Positions 1 through 7,450 of a stretch of DNA of 38,759 nucleotides are shown piece after piece. Numbering within the stretch: the stretch's first letter is position 1; each line of letters opens with the position of its first letter. The stretch is from the NCBI GenBank assembly GCA_030602565.1, contig JAUVZL010000024.1, positions 1-38,759 of the forward strand. Reading direction: 5' to 3'. Under the pieces are notes generated by a model. The model did no database searches. It had not been told where the DNA came from and saw nothing but the letters and a program-made list of their open reading frames with translations. The translations under genes were made by a program, and so were the position numbers. The DNA is from Candidatus Stahliibacteriota bacterium. GTDB lineage: Bacteria > Hydrothermota > Tepidihabitantia > SM23-42.

Positions 1-152
1 AACTTCGAAAATAGCTTATTGAGTTACCTGGCAGTATAAAAACCACATACTACTAAAAAAAATACATGATACCTGTAAATATAATACCTTTTGCACCCTA
101 TGGTTAAAAATAACATATCAAAAACTGGGGGATGGCAAGGGTAGTAGAGTGC

Positions 153-180
153 TTGACAAATCGGCAATTTTTTGTATTAT
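153..180 (+). promoter_or_regulatory. Sigma70-type promoter of the DUF2130/RecQ unit
   Basis: TTGACA at 153-158 and TATTAT at 175-180 are separated by 16 bases, the same geometry as most promoters in this window. Transcription would start near 187, giving a leader of about 75 bases before the first start codon. That leader carries the perfect palindrome at 211-228. Bases 1-150 hold no recognisable gene; a reading frame open from base 1 to a stop at 37-39 could be the tail of a gene outside the window. Confidence 0.7.
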
Positions 181-210
181 AAATATAGTATGAAAAGAGT
201 TTAGGATGTT

Positions 211-228
211 ACGGTCTTTAAAGACCGT
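211..228. promoter_or_regulatory. Perfect 18-base palindrome in the leader of the defence unit
   Basis: ACGGTCTTTAAAGACCGT is its own reverse complement. It lies about 25 bases after the predicted transcription start and 22 bases before the AGGAGGAG ribosome site. A dyad at this position could be an operator for a repressor or, as RNA, a small hairpin in the leader. No run of T follows, so it is not a simple terminator. The function is inferred from position only. Confidence 0.6.
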
Positions 229-262
229 TTGTTGTTAAAAGAAAATAGTGAGGAGGAGTAAT

Positions 263-325
263 ATGCCAAATAATGCAGCGGATGTAATTTTCTTGAGTTC
301 ATATATGTCTAGGAGGATAGTATGA
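263..325 (+). CDS. Possible 20-residue leader peptide overlapping the DUF2130 gene
   Basis: An ATG at 263 follows a very strong AGGAGGAG site at 251-258 and opens a 20-codon frame (MPNNAADVIFLSSYMSRRIV). Its TGA at 323-325 overlaps the ATG of the next gene at 322 (ATGA). This arrangement is typical of translational coupling or of a regulatory leader peptide. The 12 bases from the ATG (ATGCCAAATAAT) recur at the start of the ORF at 1360, so the two starts may be related by duplication. Nothing in the peptide suggests a function, and it may not be functional. Confidence 0.35.
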   Translation: MPNNAADVIFLSSYMSRRIV

Positions 326-1350
326 AAAGGAAAGCAAAGAAGTTTAACTGTCCGCTCTGTGGATCTTTACTTACCCAAACTCGATATTACGAAATAATTG
401 GGATTTGGAAAGAAAGAGAAAAGTTAGAAAAATCCCTTAATAATGAACTAAGAAACCTTAAGGAAGAGAGAAAAATATTACTTCAGGAACAGAAAACCTT
501 GAAGAAAAAAATGCAAAAAGAGATGAGAGCAAAAGAGAAAACGGCGTTTGAAAGGGGAAAAAATAAAAAAAAAAATCGTGCAGTAAAGTTGTCTAAAATG
601 ATACAGAATAAAACGCAGAAGATAAGGGAAATGAACAAAAAAATGAAAGAGTTAGAGGAGCAGTTGAAGAAAGGAACAACACCGCAAATTGAAGGTTTGA
701 ATTTGGAAGATGAATTAGTTAAGCAACTCAGAACGGAATTTCCGAAAGATAAAATAGAGCATCATGGCAAAGTTGGTGATATTTTACATAGGGTTATTTT
801 TCAGAAAAAACAAGCGGGAATTATTTTATACGAGTGCAAGAAAACCTCCAGATTTAATAATTCTTTTATTGATCAGACTAAAAAAGCGGTAGCTTCGAGA
901 AAAGCCAGCTATGGTGTACTGGTTACCACTGCATTCAAGAAAAAGACCGCAGGATTTTGGGTAGAAAAAGATATCCTTATTGTCCATCCTTATGGTGCTA
1001 TTTATATTGCGAAAGTTCTTCGTAATTCTATCATAGAAATGAAGTCTCTAAAGATTGATGCTACGGAAATGAAAAAACGTTCGAAGGAATTAATGACCTA
1101 CATTAAAAATGATGACTTTAAAAATAGCGTAAAAGACAGCATCTACCGAACAAAATCTTTGTATGAAATGCTTAAGAAAGAGATGAAAAGTCATAAAGGC
1201 ATATGGGAAAATAGGTATAAACATTATGAAGCAATACATGCAAATGTACATCGCTTAGGATTTGTTACTGCAAGTATTTTAAGAGGATTATCTGCTAAGC
1301 AAGCTATCAAGCATGTTAAGCTGGAAGCCTTGCCCCCACCTGAAGAGTAG
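322..1350 (+). CDS. DUF2130-family nuclease-like protein with long coiled coil
   Basis: This 342-residue cytoplasmic protein begins with a single CPLC zinc-knuckle-like motif (residues 10-13). A highly charged Lys/Glu coiled coil follows (about 30-118), then a globular domain (about 125-240). The domain has a PD-(D/E)xK-like arrangement: GD at 152-153, a hydrophobic strand, then E171-C-K173 in 'LYECKKT'. This matches the DUF2130 family, which is predicted to have a restriction-endonuclease-like fold; catalysis is inferred. The C-terminal 100 residues are helical. The start has AGGAGG at 311-316 and is overlapped by the short leader frame. The gene lies about 300 bases upstream of a RecQ-nuclease fusion and very probably shares its promoter, which suggests a DNA-targeting, possibly anti-phage, role. 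Confidence 0.75.
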   Translation: MKRKAKKFNCPLCGSLLTQTRYYEIIGIWKEREKLEKSLNNELRNLKEERKILLQEQKTLKKKMQKEMRAKEKTAFERGKNKKKNRAVKLSKMIQNKTQKIREMNKKMKELEEQLKKGTTPQIEGLNLEDELVKQLRTEFPKDKIEHHGKVGDILHRVIFQKKQAGIILYECKKTSRFNNSFIDQTKKAVASRKASYGVLVTTAFKKKTAGFWVEKDILIVHPYGAIYIAKVLRNSIIEMKSLKIDATEMKKRSKELMTYIKNDDFKNSVKDSIYRTKSLYEMLKKEMKSHKGIWENRYKHYEAIHANVHRLGFVTASILRGLSAKQAIKHVKLEALPPPEE

Positions 1351-1359
1351 TTCTGAATC

Positions 1360-1656
1360 ATGCCAAATAATTCTGTTTATTCAACACAAGAACGAGAATG
1401 TTTGGTTTTTCATCATAATATTAAATTTTGGAAAAAACGGCGTGCACCTGCCCTGAATGACCAAAATTCTCAATTTTGTGATTACATCAAAGATACAAAA
1501 AAAATTGGTAAGGAAATCACAGCTAGTTCTGAAATAACAATAAAGAAACATATATGCGAAATTATCTCATATATTCCAGATTTGTTGGTATATCCGACAC
1601 AGGTCGGATATGAACAAGTTAGTTGCAGTCGCCGGCCCAAAATAATTAGAGGATAA
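1360..1656 (+). CDS. Doubtful 98-residue ORF between the nuclease and helicase genes
   Basis: An open frame fills the gap between the DUF2130 gene and the helicase gene. Its ribosome site is poor, and the protein shows no domain, signal or membrane segment that I recognise. The DNA below it contains a hairpin (TATCCGAC, loop ACAG, GTCGGATA at 1591-1610) and the left 14-base copy of an inverted repeat (1626-1639). The space could therefore be an inserted or regulatory segment rather than a gene. The start shares ATGCCAAATAAT with the leader ORF at 263. Confidence 0.25.
   Translation: MPNNSVYSTQERECLVFHHNIKFWKKRRAPALNDQNSQFCDYIKDTKKIGKEITASSEITIKKHICEIISYIPDLLVYPTQVGYEQVSCSRRPKIIRG
1591..1610. 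promoter_or_regulatory. Hairpin upstream of the RecQ fusion gene
   Basis: TATCCGAC and GTCGGATA form a perfect 8-base-pair stem around ACAG, about 50 bases before the helicase start. No T tract follows, so it is not a normal terminator. It could be a processing site, an operator, or part of the end of an inserted segment. Confidence 0.45.
1626..1639. repeat. Left copy of a 14-base inverted repeat flanking the RecQ unit
   Basis: CAGTCGCCGGCCCA here is the exact reverse complement of 5735-5748. The pair brackets only the helicase gene and the small membrane coiled-coil gene, with 20 bases on the left and 5 on the right to spare. The repeat is GC-rich in AT-rich surroundings. It could mark the ends of a mobile cassette; no target duplication was identified. 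Confidence 0.5.
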
Positions 1657-1659
1657 ATA

Positions 1660-4600
1660 ATGCAAGAAATCAGATGTCCTAAATGTGGCTCTTCAATGAT
1701 TCTGCGTACAGCAAAAAGAGGGCTAAATGCTGGAGGGAAATTCTATGGGTGCTCTCGTTATCCTAAGTGTAAAGCAACTGTTCCATTTGAGCCTGTAGAT
1801 ATTGAGCTGATAGAGCCTGAGAAAGAAAAACGATCTTTAACAGAGGCTTTTTTTCCACGAATTTTTATCGCCAGAGCAAGATTCCAAGATTACCAAGTTA
1901 GGTTTTTTGAAACTATAGCAGTCCCGGAAGATTTGCTGGAAGGGATCAGTTCCGAAGATATAGAAGAGGAAATTTTAAAGGCTTTCTCTCAGTGGAGAAT
2001 TGATTTTCCTGCTGGAGAATCTAAATCTACATTAACCGAAAAACAACGTCAGATAATTTCAGTCTTGGAAAAAATTTTAACTAGAGGACGAATCACTCTA
2101 CCATCTCCTCAAGTTGAAAAGGAGTTTAAGGAGATATTTAAATCACCAAAATTTGAATCTTCTTTATCGCATATAGAATCTTTAGTGATTAGAGGGTATA
2201 AAAAAGCTCAAAAGAGTCTATGGTTAGATAGTAAAGAGGAGAATATATTCTATAAAGATATTCTCCCAAAACTATTAGGAGAAAACTATGAACAATTTGT
2301 TCTTCCTCAAGTTGAAATTTCAAGTTTACTTTCTCCAAATCTAAATGTGGATACTGCAGGATATCAAAGGGTTGATTTTGCTATATGCCATCCCAGATTT
2401 GGAAGAAAAATCATAGTTGAAATCGATGGCGAGCAACATAAAAGACATATTGATTCAGATGAAGAACGGGATAAAGCTTTGGCAGAACATGGCTATGCAG
2501 TCATACGCATTCCAGTTGATGAAATACAAAAAAGTAGTGGTCAGCAACTGTCGGTTTTAAGTTCAAAACTTTCTGCAATAGAAGAAGGATTTTATAAGGG
2601 AATAGATTTTCCCAATGATGAAATTATTAAATTCATACACGCAATTAAGATTGACCATCAAATCCAAATTGCTCTCCTACAAGCGATTCAATCAGGTTGC
2701 CTTGACTTAGAAGATAAAGGGTTATGGCATATTATTGCCGATCTAGATGAGCTTGGTATATTTGATAAAAAAGAAGCTCTTGCAATACTAAAGAAATCTG
2801 CAGTGGACTTTGTAGAATTATTGGGGAGACTTTGCAAACTTTATTCTGTTAAACTAAACATAGGAGAACCTGTTTGTAATCTTATCTCTGACCACACCAC
2901 AAGTGCGTCTGCAAATGCAATTTGCATCTCTTTCTCAAATAAAATTACAACTGACTTAACAACGTTCTATGTTCAAAATATCTATTTCCCATTCCATATA
3001 GCAAATTCATCCTTCTCGGCAACACCAGTAATTGAAGGTTTAGAAAACCCACAAGAAAAAGATTTGGAATACTTTCTACAATATCTATTCCGTAAGCCTT
3101 ATTTCTGGGAAGGTCAATATGATGGAATTACACGAGCATTTCAAGGTAAAGACGCATTGCTACTACTTCCGACAGGAGCGGGCAAGTCTTTGGTATATCA
3201 GCTTACTTCTTTACTTCTACCTGGGAGAACGGTGGTTGTTGATCCGATTATCTCATTAATGGAGGATCAAATTGATAATCTCGCTATGATAGGTATTGAC
3301 CGATGCATTGCTATTACAGGGCAAATTGTAGATACTCAAGATAAGTTGCGAGCAATTCAACTATTTGGACAGGGAGAGTATCTATTTGCTTATGTTGCTC
3401 CTGAACGATTCCAAACTGTTGAATTCCGTGAGTCACTCAGAACACTTACTGTCCATACTCCAATTGCATTAATTGTCGTTGACGAGGCTCACTGTGTATC
3501 TGAATGGGGACATGATTTTCGGACCGCCTATCTTAATATCGGGCGAACAAGCCGAACCTATTGTGAATCAAAAGGATACGCTCCACCACTACTTGCATTG
3601 ACAGGCACAGCATCAAGAGTCGTCCTAAAAGATGTTCAACGGGAGTTACAGATAACAGATTTTGACGCTATTATTACTCCAAAGTCGTTTGATAGGAAAG
3701 AATTAAAATTTCACATTGTCTATTCTATATCTCAGGAAAAAACTGCTAGATTGAAGGGTTATCTTGGGCAGATGTTACCGAACATTTTTAATATTTCAGC
3801 TTCTACTTTCTATCAAGTCCGCGGGAAAAATACCTATTCGGGACTCGTTTTTTGTCCTCACGTTGGTGGTGAATTTGGTGTGGAGAGAGTATCGGATGAA
3901 CTCAGGAAGGATTTAGGTATTTCTGTCGATATTTACAGTGGAGGAAAACCAAAGTATTGGAATCTTGATCGATACCGGTTCTACAAACACCGCGTAACAA
4001 AAGCATTCAAACGGAATAAAATACCGCTTTTGGTATGTACGAAGGCTTTTGGAATGGGTATAGACAAACCGAACATTCGATATACTATTCACTTTGGCAT
4101 TCCACCTTCTATAGAGTCCTTTTATCAAGAAGCAGGGCGCGCTGGAAGAGATAAAAAAACTGCTTACTGCTGTATAATCGTCTCCAATGATGACCCTGAA
4201 AGATCGAAGAAATTATTGAATCCCAATACCAAAGTCGAAGAAATAGATGAAATTGTAAAAAATATCCCATGGGAAGAAAATGATGATATAACAAGAGTTC
4301 TTTATTTCCATACCAATACATTTCGTGGAACTGCCCAAGAAAAACAAGATATTGCGGAAGTTCTTCAACGCCTTGGAGATATATCCAAGAAAGGGACAAA
4401 AATTCTAACTATCCCAAGCGAAATCCTTGAAAGAGTGAAGAAAACGACAAAAAATAAAGTTGTCAGCGAAACAAGAAAAATAACTGAAAAAGCTCTTCAT
4501 CGGCTTTTACTTATTGGAGTTGTTTCTGATTATACAATAGAATATTCTTCTAACGAATTTACTGTTAAGCTATCAGGAGTTACTAAAGAGGAAATCATCG

Positions 4601-5346
4601 AGATATATGGAAAGTATGTTGCAAGTTACCTCTATAGCAGACGCCAAAACGAAGTTGAGAAGGCATCGCGGTTCCTTTATCTATCACTTATAGACTTCAT
4701 TACGGGTATGATTGACCTCCTACTACATTTCATCTATGATGTAATTGAACGTGGAAGAAGACGGGCATTGCATGAGATGCTATTGGCTTGCACTACTTCA
4801 CCTACCGACAAAGATATTCGAGAGCGAATTTTACGTTATCTTGAGGCAACTGAGTACTCTGAAATCTTAGAACAAGTAATTGCTGATGAAAACGCTGGGA
4901 TAACGAAATGCAGGGATCTGTTTACATCTGTGCGTTCTCCAAACGAATCTGCCGAACTGAGAGGGCAAGTATCTCGTTACCTTGAATCTTATCCAGACTA
5001 CCCTGGTTTACTTATGTTGCGTGCTCTCTCCGAAATTTTTTCAAGAGACAAGAACAATGAGGTAGCAAAACAAAACTTTATGGTTTCAATATCATCAGCT
5101 CTGATAAACTACGGGTTAAGTAATACTATTATTTTTGGATTTGCTACATGGGCTGTTTCATGTATTGCCAGCCGTGATATAAAATTAGCTAAAGAACTTA
5201 TTGCTAAACTCTTAGAAGCCTATCCAAATCGTGAGTGTGCAAGAGAGATTATTGCTAAGTTGCCGATCAATCTTAGCAATATTCCAGCATGGTTTCTTTT
5301 AGTAGAGCTTCAAAAGGATTGCTGTTCTTTGATTATCCAAAAATAG
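1660..5346 (+). CDS. RecQ-type helicase fused to topoisomerase zinc finger and nuclease domain
   Basis: This is a 1228-residue multidomain DNA enzyme. The N-terminus is a topoisomerase-type zinc ribbon (C6, C9, C31, C37). Residues about 200-290 form a DUF559/DUF2726/Vsr-like nuclease domain with D239 and E254-I-D256-G-E258-Q-H260. The SF2 helicase core has Walker A PTGAGKS (504-510), DEAH at 608-611 followed by RecQ-style CVSEWGHDFR, an 'ALTGTAS' motif III, and motif VI 'QEAGRAGRD' (823-831). After it come a winged-helix-like stretch (about 930-1000) and a helical tail. RecQ itself is near 600 residues, so the nuclease front and long tail are additions. The start follows AGAGGA. The expected role is 3'-5' unwinding coupled to cutting, probably in defence or repair; this is inferred from domains and neighbours. 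Confidence 0.85.
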   Translation: MQEIRCPKCGSSMILRTAKRGLNAGGKFYGCSRYPKCKATVPFEPVDIELIEPEKEKRSLTEAFFPRIFIARARFQDYQVRFFETIAVPEDLLEGISSEDIEEEILKAFSQWRIDFPAGESKSTLTEKQRQIISVLEKILTRGRITLPSPQVEKEFKEIFKSPKFESSLSHIESLVIRGYKKAQKSLWLDSKEENIFYKDILPKLLGENYEQFVLPQVEISSLLSPNLNVDTAGYQRVDFAICHPRFGRKIIVEIDGEQHKRHIDSDEERDKALAEHGYAVIRIPVDEIQKSSGQQLSVLSSKLSAIEEGFYKGIDFPNDEIIKFIHAIKIDHQIQIALLQAIQSGCLDLEDKGLWHIIADLDELGIFDKKEALAILKKSAVDFVELLGRLCKLYSVKLNIGEPVCNLISDHTTSASANAICISFSNKITTDLTTFYVQNIYFPFHIANSSFSATPVIEGLENPQEKDLEYFLQYLFRKPYFWEGQYDGITRAFQGKDALLLLPTGAGKSLVYQLTSLLLPGRTVVVDPIISLMEDQIDNLAMIGIDRCIAITGQIVDTQDKLRAIQLFGQGEYLFAYVAPERFQTVEFRESLRTLTVHTPIALIVVDEAHCVSEWGHDFRTAYLNIGRTSRTYCESKGYAPPLLALTGTASRVVLKDVQRELQITDFDAIITPKSFDRKELKFHIVYSISQEKTARLKGYLGQMLPNIFNISASTFYQVRGKNTYSGLVFCPHVGGEFGVERVSDELRKDLGISVDIYSGGKPKYWNLDRYRFYKHRVTKAFKRNKIPLLVCTKAFGMGIDKPNIRYTIHFGIPPSIESFYQEAGRAGRDKKTAYCCIIVSNDDPERSKKLLNPNTKVEEIDEIVKNIPWEENDDITRVLYFHTNTFRGTAQEKQDIAEVLQRLGDISKKGTKILTIPSEILERVKKTTKNKVVSETRKITEKALHRLLLIGVVSDYTIEYSSNEFTVKLSGVTKEEIIEIYGKYVASYLYSRRQNEVEKASRFLYLSLIDFITGMIDLLLHFIYDVIERGRRRALHEMLLACTTSPTDKDIRERILRYLEATEYSEILEQVIADENAGITKCRDLFTSVRSPNESAELRGQVSRYLESYPDYPGLLMLRALSEIFSRDKNNEVAKQNFMVSISSALINYGLSNTIIFGFATWAVSCIASRDIKLAKELIAKLLEAYPNRECAREIIAKLPINLSNIPAWFLLVELQKDCCSLIIQK

Positions 5347-5355
5347 GGGGTCAAA

Positions 5356-5730
5356 ATGGAAAAAGAAGCAAAGAAGTTTTTGGAAGCTGAAGAAATTGCT
5401 CAGAACCTTGTAAACACCTTGAAACAACTTCATAATGAGGCTACATCTTACCAGACAGCAAAAAAAGAACTTGACACTGTTCGTCAGCGACTTATAGGAT
5501 TGATTGATTCAACAGAAAAGATTTCAAAAGGTAGCCATGAAATTATTAATGTTCTGAAGGAGATTGGTGCTCCTGAAATCTTGGGCAGGATTACAAAGGT
5601 GGAGAATAAGGTGAATGAAGAATTTGCAAAGCAGTCGAAAAGTCTGCAAAATTTGAAAATATTCATTATAATAACACTTACAAGTTCAGTAATAGCAATC
5701 ATTGTTGGAATAATAGCACTACTGAGATAA
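5356..5730 (+). CDS. Small coiled-coil protein with C-terminal membrane anchor
   Basis: This 124-residue protein is almost entirely helical: heptad-rich coiled coil from about 3 to 98, then one hydrophobic helix (about 102-122, 'IFIIITLTSSVIAIIVGIIA') ending in LR. The N-terminus has no signal peptide, so the protein is probably tail-anchored with its coiled coil in the cytoplasm. It starts 9 bases after the helicase stop, with GGGGGT as ribosome site, and is clearly co-transcribed. Small membrane coiled-coil partners occur in several defence systems as effectors or tethers. That role here is inference, and I do not recognise the family. Confidence 0.65.
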   Translation: MEKEAKKFLEAEEIAQNLVNTLKQLHNEATSYQTAKKELDTVRQRLIGLIDSTEKISKGSHEIINVLKEIGAPEILGRITKVENKVNEEFAKQSKSLQNLKIFIIITLTSSVIAIIVGIIALLR

Positions 5731-5734
5731 AAAA

Positions 5735-5748
5735 TGGGCCGGCGACTG
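5735..5748. repeat. Right copy of the 14-base inverted repeat
   Basis: TGGGCCGGCGACTG is the exact reverse complement of 1626-1639 and begins 5 bases after the stop of the membrane coiled-coil gene. Together the copies enclose a 4.1 kb two-gene segment. Confidence 0.5.
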
Positions 5749-5787
5749 AGAATGGTTATGTGGTTATAGGGCCAATCTTGTGACAAA

Positions 5788-5889
5788 ATGGGGTCAAATC
5801 TCGACCCCGATGAAAAAATTGCAGCGGTTTTTTTAAAAAACGGAGATACGGAGACAAGGAGAAAAGTGACGGCGCGGCTACGCCGCGCC
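5788..5889 (+). repeat. Partial GGGGTCA module ending in a GC-rich hairpin
   Basis: ATGGGGTCAAATCTCGAC begins the module. It continues with the shared pieces 'GATGAAAAAATTGCAGCGG' and 'CGGAGA..CGGAGACAAGGAGAAA'. It ends with GGCGCGGC, loop TAC, GCCGCGCC (5871-5889), a perfect 8-pair stem. The same pieces recur after many genes in the window. Confidence 0.75.
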
Positions 5890-5922
5890 TTATGGGGGGC
5901 AAGCGTTCAGGTGTTTAAATTC
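5890..5922 (+). repeat. Repeat placed directly upstream of a -35 box
   Basis: The sequence around TATGGGGG and GCGTTCAGGTGTTTA is repeated at about 21749-21775. In both places it sits just before the -35 box of a gene (a 2-base gap here). It may be a regulator site or part of a promoter-carrying repeat. Confidence 0.5.
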
Positions 5923-5950
5923 TTGACACCGGCTAAAATCCAAATATAAT
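5923..5950 (+). promoter_or_regulatory. Promoter giving a probably leaderless transcript
   Basis: TTGACA (5923-5928), 16 bases, TATAAT (5945-5950). The ATG codons of the next gene are at 5954 and 5960, only 4 and 10 bases after the -10 box. Any transcript would therefore start at or next to the start codon, with no room for a ribosome binding site. Confidence 0.8.
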
Positions 5951-5953
5951 ATA

Positions 5954-6358
5954 ATGGTTATGAAGAAAAAAACCGATCCGGTGCTTCTTGCTATGATCAT
6001 CTGCGACCAGATCATCCGGGAAGAAGGAACAAAGAAACTTAGTTTATTAGGTCTTTTTGATCGGGTCTACTCTAAGAAGTTTCCATGTAGTCATAGCAGA
6101 CTGCATGTTTATGTAGCCTTAACCGAATATATAGGTACGGCAAATTGTGAGTTGAAATTTTCAGACGATTCCGGAAACGTAATCACAAAATTGAATGGTC
6201 CCTTGAGGTTTCCTAATAAACTAACAGTAGTTGAAATGAATTTTGGCATCAAAAATATTCCTTTACCCAAAGCTGGGATTTATCATTTTGACTTTATTGT
6301 CAATGGGAGGTTAATCGGCCACAGGAAATTTAAAGTTGAACAAATTAAGGAGGAATAA
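5954..6358 (+). CDS. DUF6941-like protein, first gene of a toxin-antitoxin operon
   Basis: This 134-residue soluble protein shows the pattern I associate with the DUF6941 family. 'VLLAMIICDQIIREEGTKKLSLLGLFD' (given here by its ends, residues 9-35) leads into a predominantly beta-strand body with 'FPCSHSRLHVYVAL' and a final 'GIYHFDFIVNGRLIG'. The family's function is not known to me. The promoter lies so close that ATG 5960 (the third codon) is the better start for a leaderless mRNA. The stop overlaps the next ATG (TAATG), and GGAGGA for that gene lies inside this one, so it is translationally coupled to the antitoxin and MazF-like toxin genes. Confidence 0.7.
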   Translation: MVMKKKTDPVLLAMIICDQIIREEGTKKLSLLGLFDRVYSKKFPCSHSRLHVYVALTEYIGTANCELKFSDDSGNVITKLNGPLRFPNKLTVVEMNFGIKNIPLPKAGIYHFDFIVNGRLIGHRKFKVEQIKEE

Positions 6359-6639
6359 TGGTTGAGTCTACAGATAAGGGAAGTGATGTGGATATATTGG
6401 AACGTACAGAAAATCTGGGAGAAGAACTATCTATAGATGTTTCTGCAGGAGAGTACTACAAATTCTCAGTAGACTATGGTCCTGCTTTATCCTCACTTCT
6501 TGAAATGATCAATAAAACAGAAATTGTAGAACTTAGCGATGCAGAATTAAGAACGCTAGTACTGCAGAGTGGTAGCTACAGTTTTTGGAACGATCCTTGC
6601 GAGGATATTTATTCACTGGAAGACGGAGAACCCGTGTGA
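6358..6639 (+). CDS. Probable antitoxin of a PemK/MazF system
   Basis: This acidic 93-residue protein has no DNA-binding motif that I can name. Its C-terminus ('YSFWNDPCEDIYSLEDGEPV') has the acidic, aromatic and short-linear character of antitoxin tails that wrap a MazF-type toxin. It is directly followed by such a toxin: its TGA at 6637-6639 overlaps the GTG start of the toxin at 6636. The ribosome site AAGGAGGA is strong. The assignment rests on size, tail character and operon position rather than a recognised family. Confidence 0.65.
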   Translation: MVESTDKGSDVDILERTENLGEELSIDVSAGEYYKFSVDYGPALSSLLEMINKTEIVELSDAELRTLVLQSGSYSFWNDPCEDIYSLEDGEPV

Positions 6640-6983
6640 ATTATGGTGACATAGTCCTTATTGCTCACTACGCTACAGAAATGCACTGCCTTAAAATCCG
6701 TCCTGCGCTAATTATATCATCAAAAGAATACAACACAAGGGAGACGGACAGAATTCTACTTCCTATTAGTAGCAATATTACACGTGCTTCTCCAGATGAT
6801 ATCTTAATAACAGATAAAGAGACAGCATTCAAGGCAACAGGATTAAAAGTTTCTTCTGCAATAAGAGCAGGTAAAATATTTACATCTGACATATCTCTCG
6901 TTAAAAGAAAAATCGGTCAATTGGGGGATAAAAAATTAAATAAAGTCCGAGAGAGAATTAAAAAAACTCTTGACTTAAAGTAA
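6636..6983 (+). CDS. PemK/MazF-type endoribonuclease toxin
   Basis: From the GTG at 6636 this gives 115 residues, the normal MazF length. The frame is open from 6585, but that start lies deep inside the antitoxin. The family marks are an N-terminal 'GDIVLIAHY' strand, 'KIRPALIISSKEYN' and a C-terminal 'GKIFTSDISLVKRKIGQL', close to the usual RPalVIS and 'dqir.id..rl...iG.L' blocks. Members cut single-stranded mRNA at short sequences and are neutralised by the upstream antitoxin. CGGAGA 6 bases before the GTG fits a ribosome site. It is unusual that a DUF6941 gene heads the operon. Confidence 0.85.
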   Translation: MNYGDIVLIAHYATEMHCLKIRPALIISSKEYNTRETDRILLPISSNITRASPDDILITDKETAFKATGLKVSSAIRAGKIFTSDISLVKRKIGQLGDKKLNKVRERIKKTLDLK

Positions 6984-7026
6984 ACCAATACCTTTTCCTA
7001 CCAAGAAAATGAAATCTTCAAGAAAG

Positions 7027-7420
7027 TGGGGTCAGACTTTTCTTAAGAAACCCCGTACGCTGTCGCTACGAGGGCAGGCGGAGAATGGGAGTCACGGAGT
7101 ATCGGTGAAAGGGAGAGTAAATATTAGGAACTAAGAAAAGATATGGGGTGAGCCCATTTAGATAAACTCGATATCTTCGACGAGACCTTCCCTCGGTTCA
7201 TTCGGGACCTATCGGTCGGCAGCAAATTCTAATTAAAAAAACCAGCTGAGATTTTAGATTTTGTCGAATGTCAAGCTGCAAGTATCGAGTCTATCGAGAT
7301 GTTGTAAATATCGCTATAGTCTCGAGTCTAACGAAGTTAGAGAGAGGAAGTATTGAGATGTCGTAGATCCTGTCGCAGATATCGAAGTACTGAGGGGAAG
7401 AATTGAAGGGACCTGCCACC
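7027..7420 (+). repeat. Long GGGGTCA repeat, copy A (394 bases)
   Basis: This starts TGGGGTCAGAC and runs to GGGACCTGCCACC. In order it contains AAACCCCGTACGCTG with GAGGGCAGGC, the CACGGAGTATCGGTGAAAGG block, a GACGAGACCTTCCCTCGG block, 'CCAGCTGAGATTTTAGATTT', 'CTATAGTCTCGAGTCTAACG' and the terminal block. It is almost identical (a handful of differences by eye) to copy B, 7.8 kb away. It fills most of the space between the MazF gene and the DUF1266 gene. Its last bases supply a TTGAAG that could act as a -35 box for the DUF1266 gene (with CATAAT 17 bases on). Confidence 0.9.
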
Positions 7421-7450
7421 TATCACATAATAAATGAGAGATGTAGAATT

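Noticed and set aside
3913-4399. Minus-strand frames of 71 and 96 codons inside the RecQ gene
   Set aside because: They lie wholly opposite a strongly supported helicase core, lack ribosome sites, and read as translations of the reverse strand.
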